A DNA stretch of 64,000 nt from Agrypnia vestita. Lineage: Eukaryota; Arthropoda; Insecta; Trichoptera; Phryganeidae. Position 1 is the stretch's first letter, and each line of letters begins with the position of its first letter. The DNA is taken from NCBI GenBank assembly GCA_016648135.1, contig JADDOH010000501.1, positions 1-64,000 of the forward strand, in the 5' to 3' direction. Positions 1 through 11,734 of this stretch are shown here, one piece after another. The notes under the pieces are model-generated. The model ran no database searches and had not been told where the DNA came from. It worked only from the letters and a program-made list of their open reading frames with translations. The translations under genes and the position numbers were made by a program.

Positions 1-575
1 CGGATGACGACAAATCCTGCAGACAGCAGTGATCTATGTACCTTGGGCTGTAGAGTGATGATGACAATGGTTCATCTTTCTCTCATTGTGGAATGGGTCA
101 TCGTTGCATCTCTTACTTTTCCATGATTTATAGAATTGAGGTTTCGTTTTCCAGTGGGCTGAGAAAAAGAAAATAAAATCAAGAACAACAAATAAAACTA
201 AAATAAAAAAATGAAATGGATTTTCAAAAATTAGCTCTACGAACGCTACTTTCGCTAAAAAATACTGGCAGATCTGCTTGTTGAGCATTCATCCCTTGAA
301 TATTAACATCTGTGTTTCAAGACGTGGAGCCCCAAAACATCCAATGAGTCAATCTCTTGTACCATAAATACGGCCCTACTTATAGTGATTACCTATTTCG
401 CTAATGATTAAACAATATTTTATGGAATATTTTTAATACTGTTTCCATTTAGACTTATCAGCATAAGCAATATTAGAGCCTTCTTACTTCTTGTTCCGTA
501 CTAGCAAAACAAGGTGTTATCTTTAAGTTTTTAAGATAAAAAGTTTATAATTTTAATGTTACTAATTATTCACAG
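1..575. other. AT-rich non-coding sequence, probably intron
   Basis: No exon, repeat or RNA gene is recognisable. It ends in a pyrimidine-containing tract and a CACAG acceptor at 571-575 directly before the channel exon, so at least its right part is probably intron of that gene. Confidence 0.5.
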
Positions 576-805
576 ATGAATCTCACATCATCAACGCTCT
601 CCCCATCAACTTGAAGACAGACGTAGCCATCAATGTACACATCCAGACTCTCAGCAAGGTCCAGCTCTTCATCGATTGTGACCAGGCCCTGCTGCGGGAT
701 CTGGTGTTGAAGCTTCGCCCGGTCATCTTCTTGCCCGGAGACATCATCTGCCGCAAGGGCGAGGTGGGAAAGGAAATGTACATCGTCAAAATGGGAGAAG
801 TTCAG
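576..805 (+). CDS. Internal exon of a cyclic-nucleotide-gated cation channel subunit
   Basis: The open frame reads [10 protein letters not shown], then [19 protein letters not shown], then [20 protein letters not shown]. This is the C-linker-to-cyclic-nucleotide-binding-domain junction of plasma-membrane CNG channels, including the start of the beta-roll that binds cGMP or cAMP. An acceptor (CACAG, 571-575) precedes it and a CAG/GT donor falls after residue Q of GEVQ at 805; the donor has a weak +3 base. The exon is entered mid-codon. The phosphate-binding cassette that should follow is not found downstream: the next 4.8 kb is repeats and low-complexity DNA. The wording around [11 protein letters not shown] looks closer to CNGB/Cngl-type subunits than to CNGA, but the subtype is inference. 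The ATG-like start that a frame finder reports here is an internal TTG. Confidence 0.85.
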
Positions 806-1196
806 GTCGGTGCCAATCCTTTACGTACCAAATTCAATTTTATTCGTGCCACGAATTAAATTAATTCGAATTAAATTTAATTCGTGCCATGAATTAATTA
901 ATGCCACGAACTAGTGGTTTTGCTTTCTGATCCATCATCATCACCGTTGGCTCTCCATCCCCTGGCGGGTCTTCTCAAAAGTCTTCCTCTACTGATTTCA
1001 GTCGCCCTATTGGTTTTGTATTAAGCGAGGACTTCGGTGTTCGTTGTTCAGCCATTCACTGCATATTTTATTTTTATTTATACAGCAGATAAATTACAAT
1101 GATTTTTGTAATGAATTAAACCTATGTTATTACACTTTAATACGAGTCAATGGCTCGAGCTTATGGGAGGAGTATTTACAAGACAATTTTTTTTAT
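806..1196. other. AT-rich spacer with self-complementary stretch
   Basis: Around 833-905 the sequence alternates GAATTAAATT and AATTTAATTC words and can fold on itself. No downstream channel exon is visible. Poly-T runs at 1188-1215 adjoin the SINE that follows. Confidence 0.5.
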
Positions 1197-1345
1197 TATT
1201 ATTTTTTTTTTTAATATGCGAACACGGAATACGTGTCACATCAATATTCTTACTATTTTCAAACTAAGCTAAGTGCTTGTGCTATGAAAATAGGACTAAC
1301 TTGCTAGTCTGGAGTGAGGTTCGAACCCGCGACCTTTCGCGATCG
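1197..1345 (-). mobile_element. tRNA-derived SINE, partial copy
   Basis: On the minus strand this reads a B-box-like GGTTCGAACC (1318-1327), then the body TTTGAAAATAGTAAGAATAT and a tail ending ACACGTATTCCGTGTTCGCA before an A-rich end. The same head and body occur on the plus strand at 8771-8976 and 18543-18772, so this is a dispersed family. The tRNA head is truncated here. Confidence 0.7.
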
Positions 1346-2149
1346 CGATAATTCGCGAACCGCGAATTAAAGTAAAAGTTTTTATTAAGCAGACCCAACC
1401 ATTGAAGTCTTTCCAATTTTATAAATTTAGTGACGCTTAGCTCCTAAAACAGAGAGCTCATTGTTGTAGCGCCTGCGCCAAAGTTCATTATCTAGAAGAG
1501 GTCTGAGTATACGCCCAAAATTTTTCTTTAAAAAACGTCCAATGCTCGCTTATTCCTCTCATGTCTCAGCTGCTTATGTGAGTACTAATCTAGTGAACGT
1601 TTCGTTCATTCATATTTTGTGTTTCTGGACAGTCTAGATTTTATCTGATTTTGGAAGGGAAACGCGCTCCGAGCCCACTTCTGGATTTTTCCTGTAGCGT
1701 TATTCTTACCTAAAAATACTTCTAACTGAACAGCTAAAATGACTAGACTAAAATACTGATTTTTCAGTACAGTACCTATTGATTTTGAACTTATTTTTAC
1801 TGATTTGAAATTGTACTGACTGTTCCGGACAGAACAAACAAAAATATAGGGCGGTCCGCTCAGTCCGCTCCGTCGGCCAAGAAGCGTAGTAATGGCCGAA
1901 GAAATACAGCACGGGTGTCTCGTGTCAAACAGCATACTTTCGCTGTGATGCGAAACTCGTCATAGAGAAGCGCCGGCCGTCGTCCAAAATTCTCAGCCAG
2001 AGGCGCCGAAGATCGCGGAGGCTGGATCGTAGATTCACTGCAGTAGTCAGGTCCCAGCAGACTTCTCCAATAGGTATCGGGAGATAAATAAAATGCAGAT
2101 GAAAGTGATCCGATAGCGTTTAAATCACCACGCGTAAGCGTAACAGGTG
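1346..2149. other. No gene recognised
   Basis: Mixed sequence with short chance frames on the minus strand (1606-2231) that show no family features. The region beside 2150 may belong to the flank of the repeat that follows. Confidence 0.4.
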
Positions 2150-2815
2150 ACCGCTTTACAAAACCTTTTTTATTATATAACATTCTCAGAGATTTACAAG
2201 ATATGATATGACAGCATGTTACGTAACCCAATCAGAGCGAGCCAAATCTCCCCTCTCTGTCGCCGCGGTTTGAACCGCGACTGGCGCCATCTCGCGGCGC
2301 TTTCTAGGAACTAGACCCGCGAGCGGCCGTACTGATCTCGGTCTGAAGACAAAATATGGTTAATTACAGGTTTTGCATGTATCCCACAGGGCTACAAACT
2401 ATGTCACGTATAGGCCTGACCTTGCATAAGGCCGTGACACAGTTCATCGGACCTGCAGGTCCTACTAATTTATGAAAATGCGTTAATTATGTCGACCGTG
2501 AAGGGTCGAAGTTAAATCAGGTCATAAAAGTAGGTAATTTAATTGTTACGCAATGCTTTCCATGATTACTGCGTAGTACTCGCCCTAACGAGTATTTTGA
2601 TGCCACTTTCGTCTATGGACAAAGTGGTTTTTTATACTTATCGCGTTTTTAAGAAAAGTTCAAAAGGTCAATTTTTCTTCCAAGTCAAAACATGAGCCTA
2701 TATAGGCATGTGTATACTCTCTGAATAGGTATTTACTTTGCGATCATGATGCAAAAAGATTCATCAAGATCGGATACTTCTGTCAAAAGTTATTTCTATT
2801 TTTGTGATTCCGGCG
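2150..2815 (-). repeat. Dispersed repeat E, copy 1 (LTR-like)
   Basis: Read on the minus strand this matches 56440-57085 on the plus strand over about 0.6 kb with clear divergence. Shared landmarks in order are CAAAA then ATAACTT, GATGAATCTTTTTG, AAACGCGATAAGTATA, CATCAAAATA, TTAGTAGGACC, GTGACATAGTTTG, a GC-rich block, TTACGT, an AATAAA-like signal and CACCTGTTAC or TACCTGTTAC. A polyadenylation signal shortly before a TGTTAC end suggests an LTR or an LTR-derived repeat, but neither boundary nor target duplication was confirmed. Confidence 0.6.
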
Positions 2816-4565
2816 GAAATTTACCTCAGTGGTGGTCAGATTAAATTCATTAAAAATTAGTGACCAAATGTTTATCGATGTCTTAGTATTACCAATGGAT
2901 AGGTATTGACTGGGCGCGTCTTGTAGTAATATTTTCAAGTCTGTCATGAAAATATTACTTGCGCTATATGCCTTCAAAGGGGGCCGCGGAGAAAACTTTC
3001 TCATTTAGCTTTCTCCGGCGTCCCGGTACAACTTTACATGCGTAAAAACACATTAACTTAAGAAGTATTCTTGTTGAGAACACTGTAAAAAAGGTTTCAG
3101 TTTGATTTTAAGTCTGTGAGAGCTGCAATCTCACTTTGATTAATTCCCATAAGATATTCAATTATCAGAAAAAATGTGTTTTTTACCATATCACTGCCGA
3201 TAACTCACTATATCGCGCAGTGTGTGTGTGTGCATTTACTTGACAACTCTTTATTTTAGGTAAATTTCATAAAATATTTTTGACCATGTAATTTCTTCAA
3301 AGTGACCGGCAACTGAGTTTGCCGGATTTTAAAATGACTTTACTTTCAGTGTTCAACCAAAATGGTTCAGATAATAGGGCAAACTTGCGTCTTACGCAAA
3401 TAAAAATACCTCCCGCTTTCTCTTTTATTGAACAATAAAATGTGACATTCCATTTTTACATACAGTCATGATGCAATTCTGTCAAGCTCCTGGATTTCAA
3501 CAAGGAATTCCAAATTCTGAAATCAGAGACATTCATTAGCATTTATAATACAATATTGTGCCAGTATGAAAGACATGTCTGGATCACGCTGTACAACACA
3601 TTTACTTTCCGAGAGCATCATTTCTCTCGATTCATATTTTAATTGCGAGTTCCAGACCTGTCGCCCAGGTTACCGACTTAGACACGGTATTCACGCCCGA
3701 CTGGGTCGGGGGTGACCAAGTGCTGATGATGATGATACCCGGTTGTCATGGCAACCAGGCATAAATGTTCTTTACATGCGGAATAAAATACCTCCCGCTC
3801 TCTCTCCCCAACTTGGAGCAATGAAATGCGACATTTTATTACATACAATTGTGATTCAGTCTCATGAGATCTCTGAAACAATTCAATAAATTCCATAATT
3901 TTAGAAACTCTGAGAATCTGAAAATTAAGATTTTCATATAACATTTCTCAGTAAAAAACATATACATTTCAGCCCATGTCGTGTACGCATTTTTATTGCT
4001 CCCAGCGAGATGTGATTTTATGAAGCTACTTCCTTCCAATTCGCTTCCCCCCTTCTCGGTTGCCGCCGCCTGACGCCCGCCACAATCGAAAGCGACCACC
4101 GCGGCCGAAAACTCGCGCGCCGTCTTCGGCACGGTACCCACCCCCAACCGGGGCGGCCATCGGCAGCGGCCCTGAAAGGGGCCTTTGTGGAGAATGCAAT
4201 CTCCGCTCGAGTGTTCTGTTGCCTGATGGTATGATCAGGTCTTGTCCTGTCCGTAACAAGTACTATAAATACATCACCTAGCCACAACCTTTATAAGTGT
4301 ATAGTTATCAAAATCTGATGTATGATGAGATATTAAATATAAATTTACTCTCAATACTGCCAAATATCAGAATTCATTTAGAGTTGGGGCAAAATCCATT
4401 TCTTCCGACAATAATTTTTATTCAAGTTTTAAGTAAATTACTATACTTTTCCCGTTAAGGATGTATGTTAGCGAAGGGAAAAACTTCATTTCAAAATGAA
4501 GACTACAACACACACACGTTCACCAGTTTGAAGACTACAAAGTGTACACTACAATTGTAGTACTA
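2816..4565. other. No gene recognised; short GC-rich patch and simple repeats
   Basis: A TG run lies near 3220. CTGATGATGATGAT at 3721-3735 resembles trinucleotide tails of LINEs, and the same word recurs at 55871. A GC-rich patch at 4040-4200 gives overlapping frames on both strands with no domain, splice or start context. Nothing else is supportable. Confidence 0.4.
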
Positions 4566-4745
4566 CGAAATGAAGTGAAGTAAATGAAGTGAAGTAATGA
4601 AGTAATTGTAGTATTAATGAAGTGAAGTAATGAAATGAAGTAATTGTAGTATTAATGAAGTGAAGTAATGAAATGAAGTAATTGTAATAATAATGAAGTG
4701 AAGTAATGAAATGAAGTAAATTAATTTTTAAATGAAATGAAGTAT
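4566..4745. repeat. Degenerate tandem repeat built on GAAGTGAAGTAATGAA
   Basis: The words AATGAAGTGAAGTAATGAA and AGTAATTGTAGTATTAAT alternate several times. The sequence is low complexity with no coding sense. Confidence 0.85.
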
Positions 4746-5597
4746 TTTTTTCCCAAATAAAAATTTAGCGAGCTAAAAAAAAAAAAAAGGTCAACGACAA
4801 AAATATTTAAATAAATGACGATATTTTCTCCAAAGTAACATTTGGCGACCTAAAAAAAAAAAAAAAAGGTCGCCAGACAGATTTGTTCGTTCGATTCCAA
4901 AAAATTCTCAAACCATGGGGGGGGGGGGTTGTTACAGTTTCCAAAGATTTCTCCGTTTAGCTACATCAACTTCCCAAAAATTTTTTCATAACTCCCAAAA
5001 TTTTTCAAACCATGGGGGGGGGGTTGTTACAGATTCCAGAAAATTCTTCATATATCTACATCAACTTTCCAAAAATTTCACGTAAAAAATACACTATTTA
5101 AAATGTGTTTCTCATACTTTCCATAACTTTGAAGTGTATGTACTTTGTAGTGTTCGCTTTGAAATGAAGTATACTATTTGAAGTTTATACTTTCAACAAC
5201 TTTGGTGTTTGTAGTTTGTAGTGTGCACTACACATCAAAATGTGCGAAGTGTGCACTTCAATGTAGTGTAGTACTACATTGTAGTAGTGAGTACAGAGCG
5301 GACCCATCACTAATGTATGTACTAAAGAATCAGTTGATCATCAGAAAATCTGCAGCATCCTACATAATATTGTATATTCTGACACTACAATGTTGAATCG
5401 TTAAATAAAAACAATATCGATGACATATGTTGAAAATCACGCACCGCCTTAAATGAGATATTCAACAAGACCAACTATAATCCAAGTCGACACAACTGGC
5501 CCTTACGAGCAACAATTTAAATATAATTTGTACTTTCTATTTATCTGCATATGGTGTTTAGCGAAGTTTGATAATTTATTGAGTACATTTGTTTCAG
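4746..5597. repeat. Low-complexity tract with two poly-G landmarks
   Basis: Two A-runs each precede AGGTC (about 4776-4790 and 4853-4870). Two copies of CAAACCATGGGG extend into G-runs followed by TTGTTACAG (about 4911-4938 and 5010-5032). The rest is imperfect repetition of words such as TGTAGTGTACACT and TTTGAAGT. The last bases before 5598 form the TTTGTTTCAG acceptor of the oxidase exon. Confidence 0.6.
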
Positions 5598-8500
5598 TAT
5601 TACCAAGCTCCCTATAATTGCAAAGGGGATATTAAGAGGTGATGATGCCAAATTAGCAATCAGAAGCGGAGTGTCCGCAATCATTGTCTCAAACCACGGG
5701 GCAAGGCAGATTGATGGTACACCAGCAACAGTAAGTTCATTTATGTATGGGCGCAATTGTTTAAGCGCAGGCCGTGTAACTTTGCACCTTGAATGCAAAA
5801 AAAAACGTTTGCACATCTTTGTTTCTACTAAGTACCAAAATATCACCTTTGTGTAACTTTTCATTACAGTTTTAGAAAACTGATATTGAATTCAATAAAT
5901 AAGTATTGCTTTATTTGATTAAATTAATATGCCACCACAATGTGTAAACCTTCTTTCAGAAGAACAACTTCATGTGTTCTATGTAAAGTACTCTATTTGC
6001 AAATCTGTTATTTTGCAGGAGAGAGCTTAGTAGATTTTTTTCATCATATTTTTTTTATTTATCTGAAATTATAAACTACACATTATCTTATAATATGAAT
6101 ATGCAATACAAGTTTAGAATTTCAGATTAAAAGGTTCATTGTTCTAAGCTATCACCTGCAAAGTAACAGATTTTCAGAGCACTTTACATAAGGAACGCCA
6201 AACTGTTCTTCGAAAAATTAAACTACTACACAACTAATACATTTGCATTTGATTCATTTACATTTGCTATAAGAAATATGAAATCAGTAATGATATTTGG
6301 CCATGTTGGTATGCAAAATATAACTTTTAATGTTAACAGTAGGTATTTACTACATATTTGATTTACCAGAGCAAAAAAATTAAAAACTTCCAAACAATCC
6401 TCTGTCTTTTTCATTCTGATGTAGAAAATTGTAGATTGTAAAAATTGAAAAAAATTAGTATGCTTTATGTAATGAATTACAGTTTAGTTTCTTGAAAATT
6501 AAAATAACCACATTACAATACAAATTAATTATTATACCTATTATCTAATAATATTGAGGGTTAGATTGTGTATATTGTGTAATTGTGTATATGTCTCAAA
6601 CTGCTCTGGAGGTTGTGACCAGTGATGTGCTGTTATGGGTTCGCATCGGCTCTGTCGAGCCGGTTGCTAAAATTATTTTGGTTCGGAGAGCTGGTTCTTA
6701 AAATATGGATCTAAAAAAAATTATCGTTGTGGATTAAAGGCGTGTGGCATTAATATGAAAATTTATGATCTAATTAATACTTTTGTACTGAATACCTGGA
6801 AATTAGATGAAATTGTCAATCCGTGGAGAGCTGGCAAAGATAATATTAGGATTCTAAGTGAAATCGATAATTGTTGAGAATCATCATGATGCGATTCCGT
6901 GTGTATGTATTTACCAACAGTACACATAATAAATGTAACAACACCGATTGCCCATGCTTGTAATTGGTAAAAGCAAGAAACCACGTTATTTCAGACTCGA
7001 TAATATGTCTGCGATGCCAATTGTTTACACTTCGCAAAAGAGTGCTTGGATGGATAGTACAATTTTCATGGAATGGTTTATTTTATAGAAACTTTTATAC
7101 CCTCTGTAAAAGCCCATCAATTAAAAAATGATAAAAGAGAGAAAAAAATATTGTTTCTTGATAACGCCCCAACTCATCCATCATGTGACATCTAAAATGA
7201 AAAGGAGAGTTTATAAAAGTCATGTTTCTTCCACCTAACGTGACTTCATTATTATAGCCCATGGACCAAGGCGTTATTGAGACTTTCAAACGGTATTACA
7301 GAAAAGAATTGTTACGTAAGTTACTTTTGGAAAAAGAAGAGGAGGGAGAAGAAAACCTGATAAGAAATCATAAGAAAATTGATTTGAAAGACATGATCAG
7401 AGCAGCATGAGACAGTGTAAAAGTGCAGAACTTGAAAAAAATGTGGAATAAATTTTTGTATATAGTGGAAAATCCTCAAAGTGTATGTATAAACGAGAAA
7501 CAGGAAGATATCTTCAAGTTTGTGTTTACTGGGGTATTATGCCGTGTTGTTACGACCTTTCGGGCCCAGAAGGTCGTAACAACACGGCATAATACCCCAG
7601 TAAACACAAACTTGAAGATTCTGAGTGGCCGTGGAAACCTAAGAACATTCTTAACAGGAAGATATGTCTGAAATGATAGATATGCTAAAAAAGCTTGATT
7701 GCCACGAATATGATGAAGAAGAGGTTCAACAATGGATGGATATCAACGATGAAGATCCCGGGTACCAAATTATGCAGGATAGCGAAATTTTAGACCTCAT
7801 GACTATTAAGGTTAACGCCACCGCTAGCACTTCATCAACTACAAGTTCAGATAATGAAAATGAAAACGTAATTGGTGCTTCTGAAGCATTTACTTGCTTA
7901 GATATTGCCTTGCGTTGGCTTGAAACACAAGCTGAAAGCGACCAGTATCAAATATCTGTCCTTAAAAATGTACGTAACCTAGCCGCTCCTAAGCGGGTAG
8001 GCTAGCTTCGGCAGACGAAGATTGAAGATTTTTTTAAGCGTTAATTGTACCTAGTATGTACATACATGTTTTATTACAAGATTGTCTGCACTTTTTTATG
8101 TTTAATTTATATTTTTCATTAAAGATATAAATGAAAATATAGTTTTCATTCACCTGTACGTAAATATGTATGGCTTAATCAATACAGTTCGATTATCCGA
8201 AAATACCGGTTTTCCGAACACCTACGTCCCCCAATTAGTTCGGATAATCGACATTCTACTGTATATTTTAAATTCTACACCAATTCAAATTCACTATCTA
8301 ATAAACCATTTTTAAAATAAATGGTAATATTCTGCTTACAGATTGAGGTCCTTCCTGAAATATTAGAAGCTGTAAAAGGAACAACTGTTGAAGTATATTT
8401 AGATGGCGGAGTTTCGCAGGGTACTGACATCCTTAAAGCCTTGGCTTTGGGAGCTAAAATGGTACTTTAATTTATCTGATATATAAATTTTTGAATTAAA

Positions 8501-10917
8501 ATATGTGAAGGGTATAAAAGCAAAAGTAGAAAAATTATTTTGAGTGCAGTCACCGAGGTTTACAAATTTAGAATGTACTGAAATCGATATTATGTGGGAA
8601 ATATTGCTCTATCCCTTCCAAAATCGTGTTTTCAAATCCTAATTAAAAGCAAAGGCAGCAATACATATCCGTTACAGAGAATCAACCCCCAAGGAGGTGT
8701 CATTTCACAAAATAGCCACTTCATGCTAAAGTGAGAATTGATGTCGATTTTATACCGAAACATCATAGTAGTAGCTTGTTGGTGTTATGGTTATGATTCT
8801 CGCCTAGTTATCCAGTAGTCTGTGGTTCGAGCCCCTTTCCAGGACACCAGAAATTTAGTCTGCCAAATATTTTCAAGCACAAACTTAATTAGTAATAGTT
8901 TAATTTGAAAATAGTAAGAATATTGATGCGACTCATATTCCTTGTTTGGATCTCTATTTAAAAAAAGAAGATAAGACAGCAATATTCAATTATGTAAATT
9001 GAAAAAGCAGCTACGTCCACTATTTGATAACAAACGGCAATATACAATTTTTAAGGTTAAATATTTATTTATAAATGTATATAAAAGAAAAGCTGACATG
9101 GCAATTGTTTTTAAAAACTTACTTCTATTTAGATGTACCTACCTAATTTTCATTCATAGATTCCAGAGAAATTTCCTTGAGTAGTGACAGATTTTTTGTA
9201 TTTATCTCAGAAACACCGTGTCACTACAAAAACTTGCCTTTGCTTTTATACCCCTCATATCATATTTATCATACAAATGAGTAGATTCCTTCTTCAGTAG
9301 TAGACTTTGGAACATTAATTATAAATAATTTTTGTTTTTTTAGGTGTTTTGTGGAAGACCTGCTCTCTGGGGTTTGGCCAATGGTGGACAGAAGGGAGTT
9401 GAAAAGGTTCTCAACATTTTAAAAATGGAATTTGAAAGCGCCATCGCCATTGCAGGTGAATATTGCATCAATTGAATAATTTTATTCACTTAAAATTAAG
9501 TTACATCCAATTATTATATTCAATGAAGTCACATTTCATTAGTGAATACATGAATCACTAAGATACACAATTTTTTTTTATCTATGGTCACTTCCTATGG
9601 AAAAAATAGATGTTCCACTAATAAAGTAACATATCAACAGTCCCTATACGTAAACATTTATCTATTGAGCGTCTACAAAAAATGTATTTTACAGGAGAGC
9701 TGCTTGATGTTTGGCTTTACATACAAAATGGGCGTATTTGTTTGTTTTTACATGAATTTTTTCTCTGAAAACAATAGAAACATTTATTTAAATTTTGTTT
9801 TGCAGAGAAGAGTACATATTTACTATGTATTGGTACAAAAAAGTCAAAAATTAATTTCTGGTACATGTCCGAATTTATGTAGAGACCGTCAATATGTATG
9901 TCTGTATTGTTTATCCACTTGCTTGTCCCGGTATAAAAAAAATATTATCTTTGCACACTTTAATAATGCAATTACGGTAAATTCTTGTTAATGCATTTAT
10001 GCAATTCTTGGCTGTTTGTTTTATGGGAATCTTGACTATGTTTGTTAAAATGTGTGGCAAGCAAGTAGATAGTGTCAGTATAGTTTCGTTGGTTCAAGCT
10101 GTCTTCCAAGAATCTCAAGTATCGAATTCAAGTTTCAATATCCTTAAATTTTTTCAAAAGATAATTTTTTTCTGTATTTTTTTAAATGATTTAGTGATTC
10201 ATCATGTTTAAATTATTATAAGGAATCTAATAATATATTTTAATTGTATGTAAAACGTCATTACGATGTGTGCCGCCATCTCATTGGCATTCACCCACCC
10301 GCACCCAAACATTCGTACATTATATCTTCCCTTCTACTCCCGTCCCACATTCCCCTCCACCCTCTCCACTCGCTGTTAAAGTAAATTACTATATTCAGTG
10401 GAAAATTTGTAATTGGCATAATTTTAAAAACCATTATTTCATATTAGTTAAGATTTTTGATTTGCTTTTAATTTTCCCCAAAGTAAAATAAATAAATAAA
10501 TTCCTCCGAACTGAAGAGGGAGACACAGCTACTGTTCAATTTTCTGCTACAATCAATTAAATAAATATTGTTTACATTAACCAATAACAACTTATCAGTT
10601 TTATGTATTTCAAAAGAGCTGTGTCAGTTTTGAAATCATTTTAAGAACATGTCTAATAAATTTGGTAAAGTACTTACATTCTTGCTGTTGATAAATTGAA
10701 ATTTCTATGTTTCTACTGGTAAAAGAGTACTTACATAATAAAAGCAATTGGCACAGAAATACTGGCCATGGCTGGGAAGAAGCCACTACCTAGCTACTAC
10801 TTCAGATAAAACAGTTAGTAAAATTATCAATTGTTTTCTTTTTCAGGATGTTCGCGATTCTCTGATTTAACACCAGATTTGATAACCCATCAGTCAACAT
10901 ATTATAGCAAACTCTAA
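5598..10917 (+). CDS. 2-hydroxyacid oxidase (glycolate oxidase type), last four exons
   Basis: The enzyme is an FMN-dependent peroxisomal oxidase that converts 2-hydroxyacids such as glycolate to 2-oxoacids with release of hydrogen peroxide. Exons are 5598-5730 ([17 protein letters not shown], then [16 protein letters not shown]), 8342-8461 ([11 protein letters not shown], then [20 protein letters not shown]), 9344-9455 ([19 protein letters not shown]) and 10847-10917 ([16 protein letters not shown] to stop). All junctions have AG/GT borders and compatible phases. Visible family landmarks are the active-site SNHGARQ histidine and arginine, the DGG phosphate-binding loop and the GRP segment. 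The protein ends in SKL, a type-1 peroxisomal targeting signal. The N-terminal half (about 60 percent of the usual length) is not found upstream in this window. Introns hold a dead Tigger element (6960-8272) and a SINE (8771-8976); 5731-6950, 8977-9343 and 9456-10846 are otherwise AT-rich with nothing recognised. Confidence 0.9.
6960..8272 (+). pseudogene. Dead pogo/Tigger-type transposase with 3' TIR region
   Basis: Frames that shift and stop still show the DDE/CENP-B-related transposase order. [11 protein letters not shown] and [19 protein letters not shown] come first, then LLDNAPTHP (about 7157-7185, second catalytic Asp). [12 protein letters not shown] then leads into [19 protein letters not shown] (about 7222-7315), followed by the acidic C-terminal part at 7664-8003. 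At 8184-8272 lies a terminal region with CGATTATCCGAA and TTCGGATAATCG words typical of pogo/Tigger ends. The 5' end is not identified. It lies in the oxidase intron just before exon 8342 and is interrupted by the Penelope-tail palindrome at 7511-7618. Confidence 0.85.
7511..7618. mobile_element. Tail-to-tail palindrome of Penelope 3' ends
   Basis: Two perfect 49-bp inverted arms (7511-7559 and 7570-7618) flank a 10-bp spacer. Each arm is identical to the last 49 bases of the Penelope-like element at 28342-28390. The palindrome interrupts the Tigger transposase frame between [10 protein letters not shown] and GRGNLRTFL. Confidence 0.9.
8771..8976 (+). mobile_element. tRNA-derived SINE (Pro-like head)
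   Basis: The head has GTTGGTGTTATGGTTATGAT with TTCTCGCCTAG, resembling the D-arm and anticodon region of a tRNA-Pro, and a B box GGTTCGAGCC at 8824-8833. The unrelated body contains TTTGAAAATAGTAAGAATAT and an A-rich end. It shares head and body with the copies at 1197-1345 and 18543-18772. It is not a functional tRNA gene because the acceptor stem and anticodon arm do not pair. Confidence 0.75.
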
Positions 10918-11053
10918 CAATAAAAATTGGATGGATTTCAGTGAAACTCAATCCAGCAGGTCTAATTAAATGTATATGTAGATTCAAAATATCAACCCTG
11001 AAGCGATTAACGTCAATGGTAATATTTATAAAACTTTATTCTTCATGTGAAGA

Positions 11054-11059
11054 AATAAA
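11054..11059 (+). terminator. Probable polyadenylation signal of the oxidase gene
   Basis: AATAAA lies 137 bases after the oxidase stop codon, the first such hexamer on this strand after it. Confidence 0.55.
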
Positions 11060-11726
11060 GTCTTAAACATAAATATTTTGTTTGATACATATGATTTTTT
11101 AAGTTATGCTAAATACATATATTTTTTTAAATAAATTGTTTTAGATAATTTCTCGTGTTTTCCCTTACCATCACTAATGAATAGTAGTGTCTATGTCAAA
11201 TTTCATATTATCGCCATATCATATGCCTTTAATTTTAATAACATATCTTGGGTATTATAATATTGTTTGTCACCCTTATCTAAGATAATAATGAGTGTAT
11301 TCGTATACCAGCAATCGTTGCAGAGTTTTTCTGAGTTTGAATACTAACCTATTTAATGATTTTCTATATTTGAGTTTCTCCATCTTATAAATAGTATACA
11401 ACATGTCTCAAGTTACTTCAATCAATCGAATCTGAATTTGGACAAATGTTATTGCCAGATTAACCTTTCCCATACTAAACTCAAAAAATCTCTCACGCTC
11501 CTAAGTGGGGGACCAAAAGACCCTAAGAATGATTCCTTTAATAAAGACTAATTTTAAATGAAAACACATATTTAAGTGTATCAGGTATGTAGGTCATTAT
11601 TACATACATAAAAATCGAAAAATTCATAAATTTTTGGAATTTTAGGGATTTTTGAGTAATTCTAAATGATCATTTCAATCCGTTATTTCACAACCAATGC
11701 CCAGACCAATATGTCGTCCCCGCGCA
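11060..11726. other. No gene recognised
   Basis: AT-rich intergenic DNA between the oxidase 3' end and the first hAT MITE. No repeats shared with the rest of the window were noticed. Confidence 0.5.
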
Positions 11727-11734
11727 GCTGGCGT

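Noticed and set aside
4018..4287. Overlapping GC-rich frames on both strands
   Set aside because: Proline/arginine-rich low-complexity translations, no splice or start context, no shared motif. Composition alone explains them.
8771..8850. tRNA gene
   Set aside because: A- and B-box-like words are present, but the acceptor stem and anticodon arm do not pair and the same unit recurs with a common body, so it is a SINE head.
9584..10211. Frames of 135 and 70 residues in the oxidase intron
   Set aside because: AT-rich chance frames on the intron side of proven splice sites, with no similarity visible.
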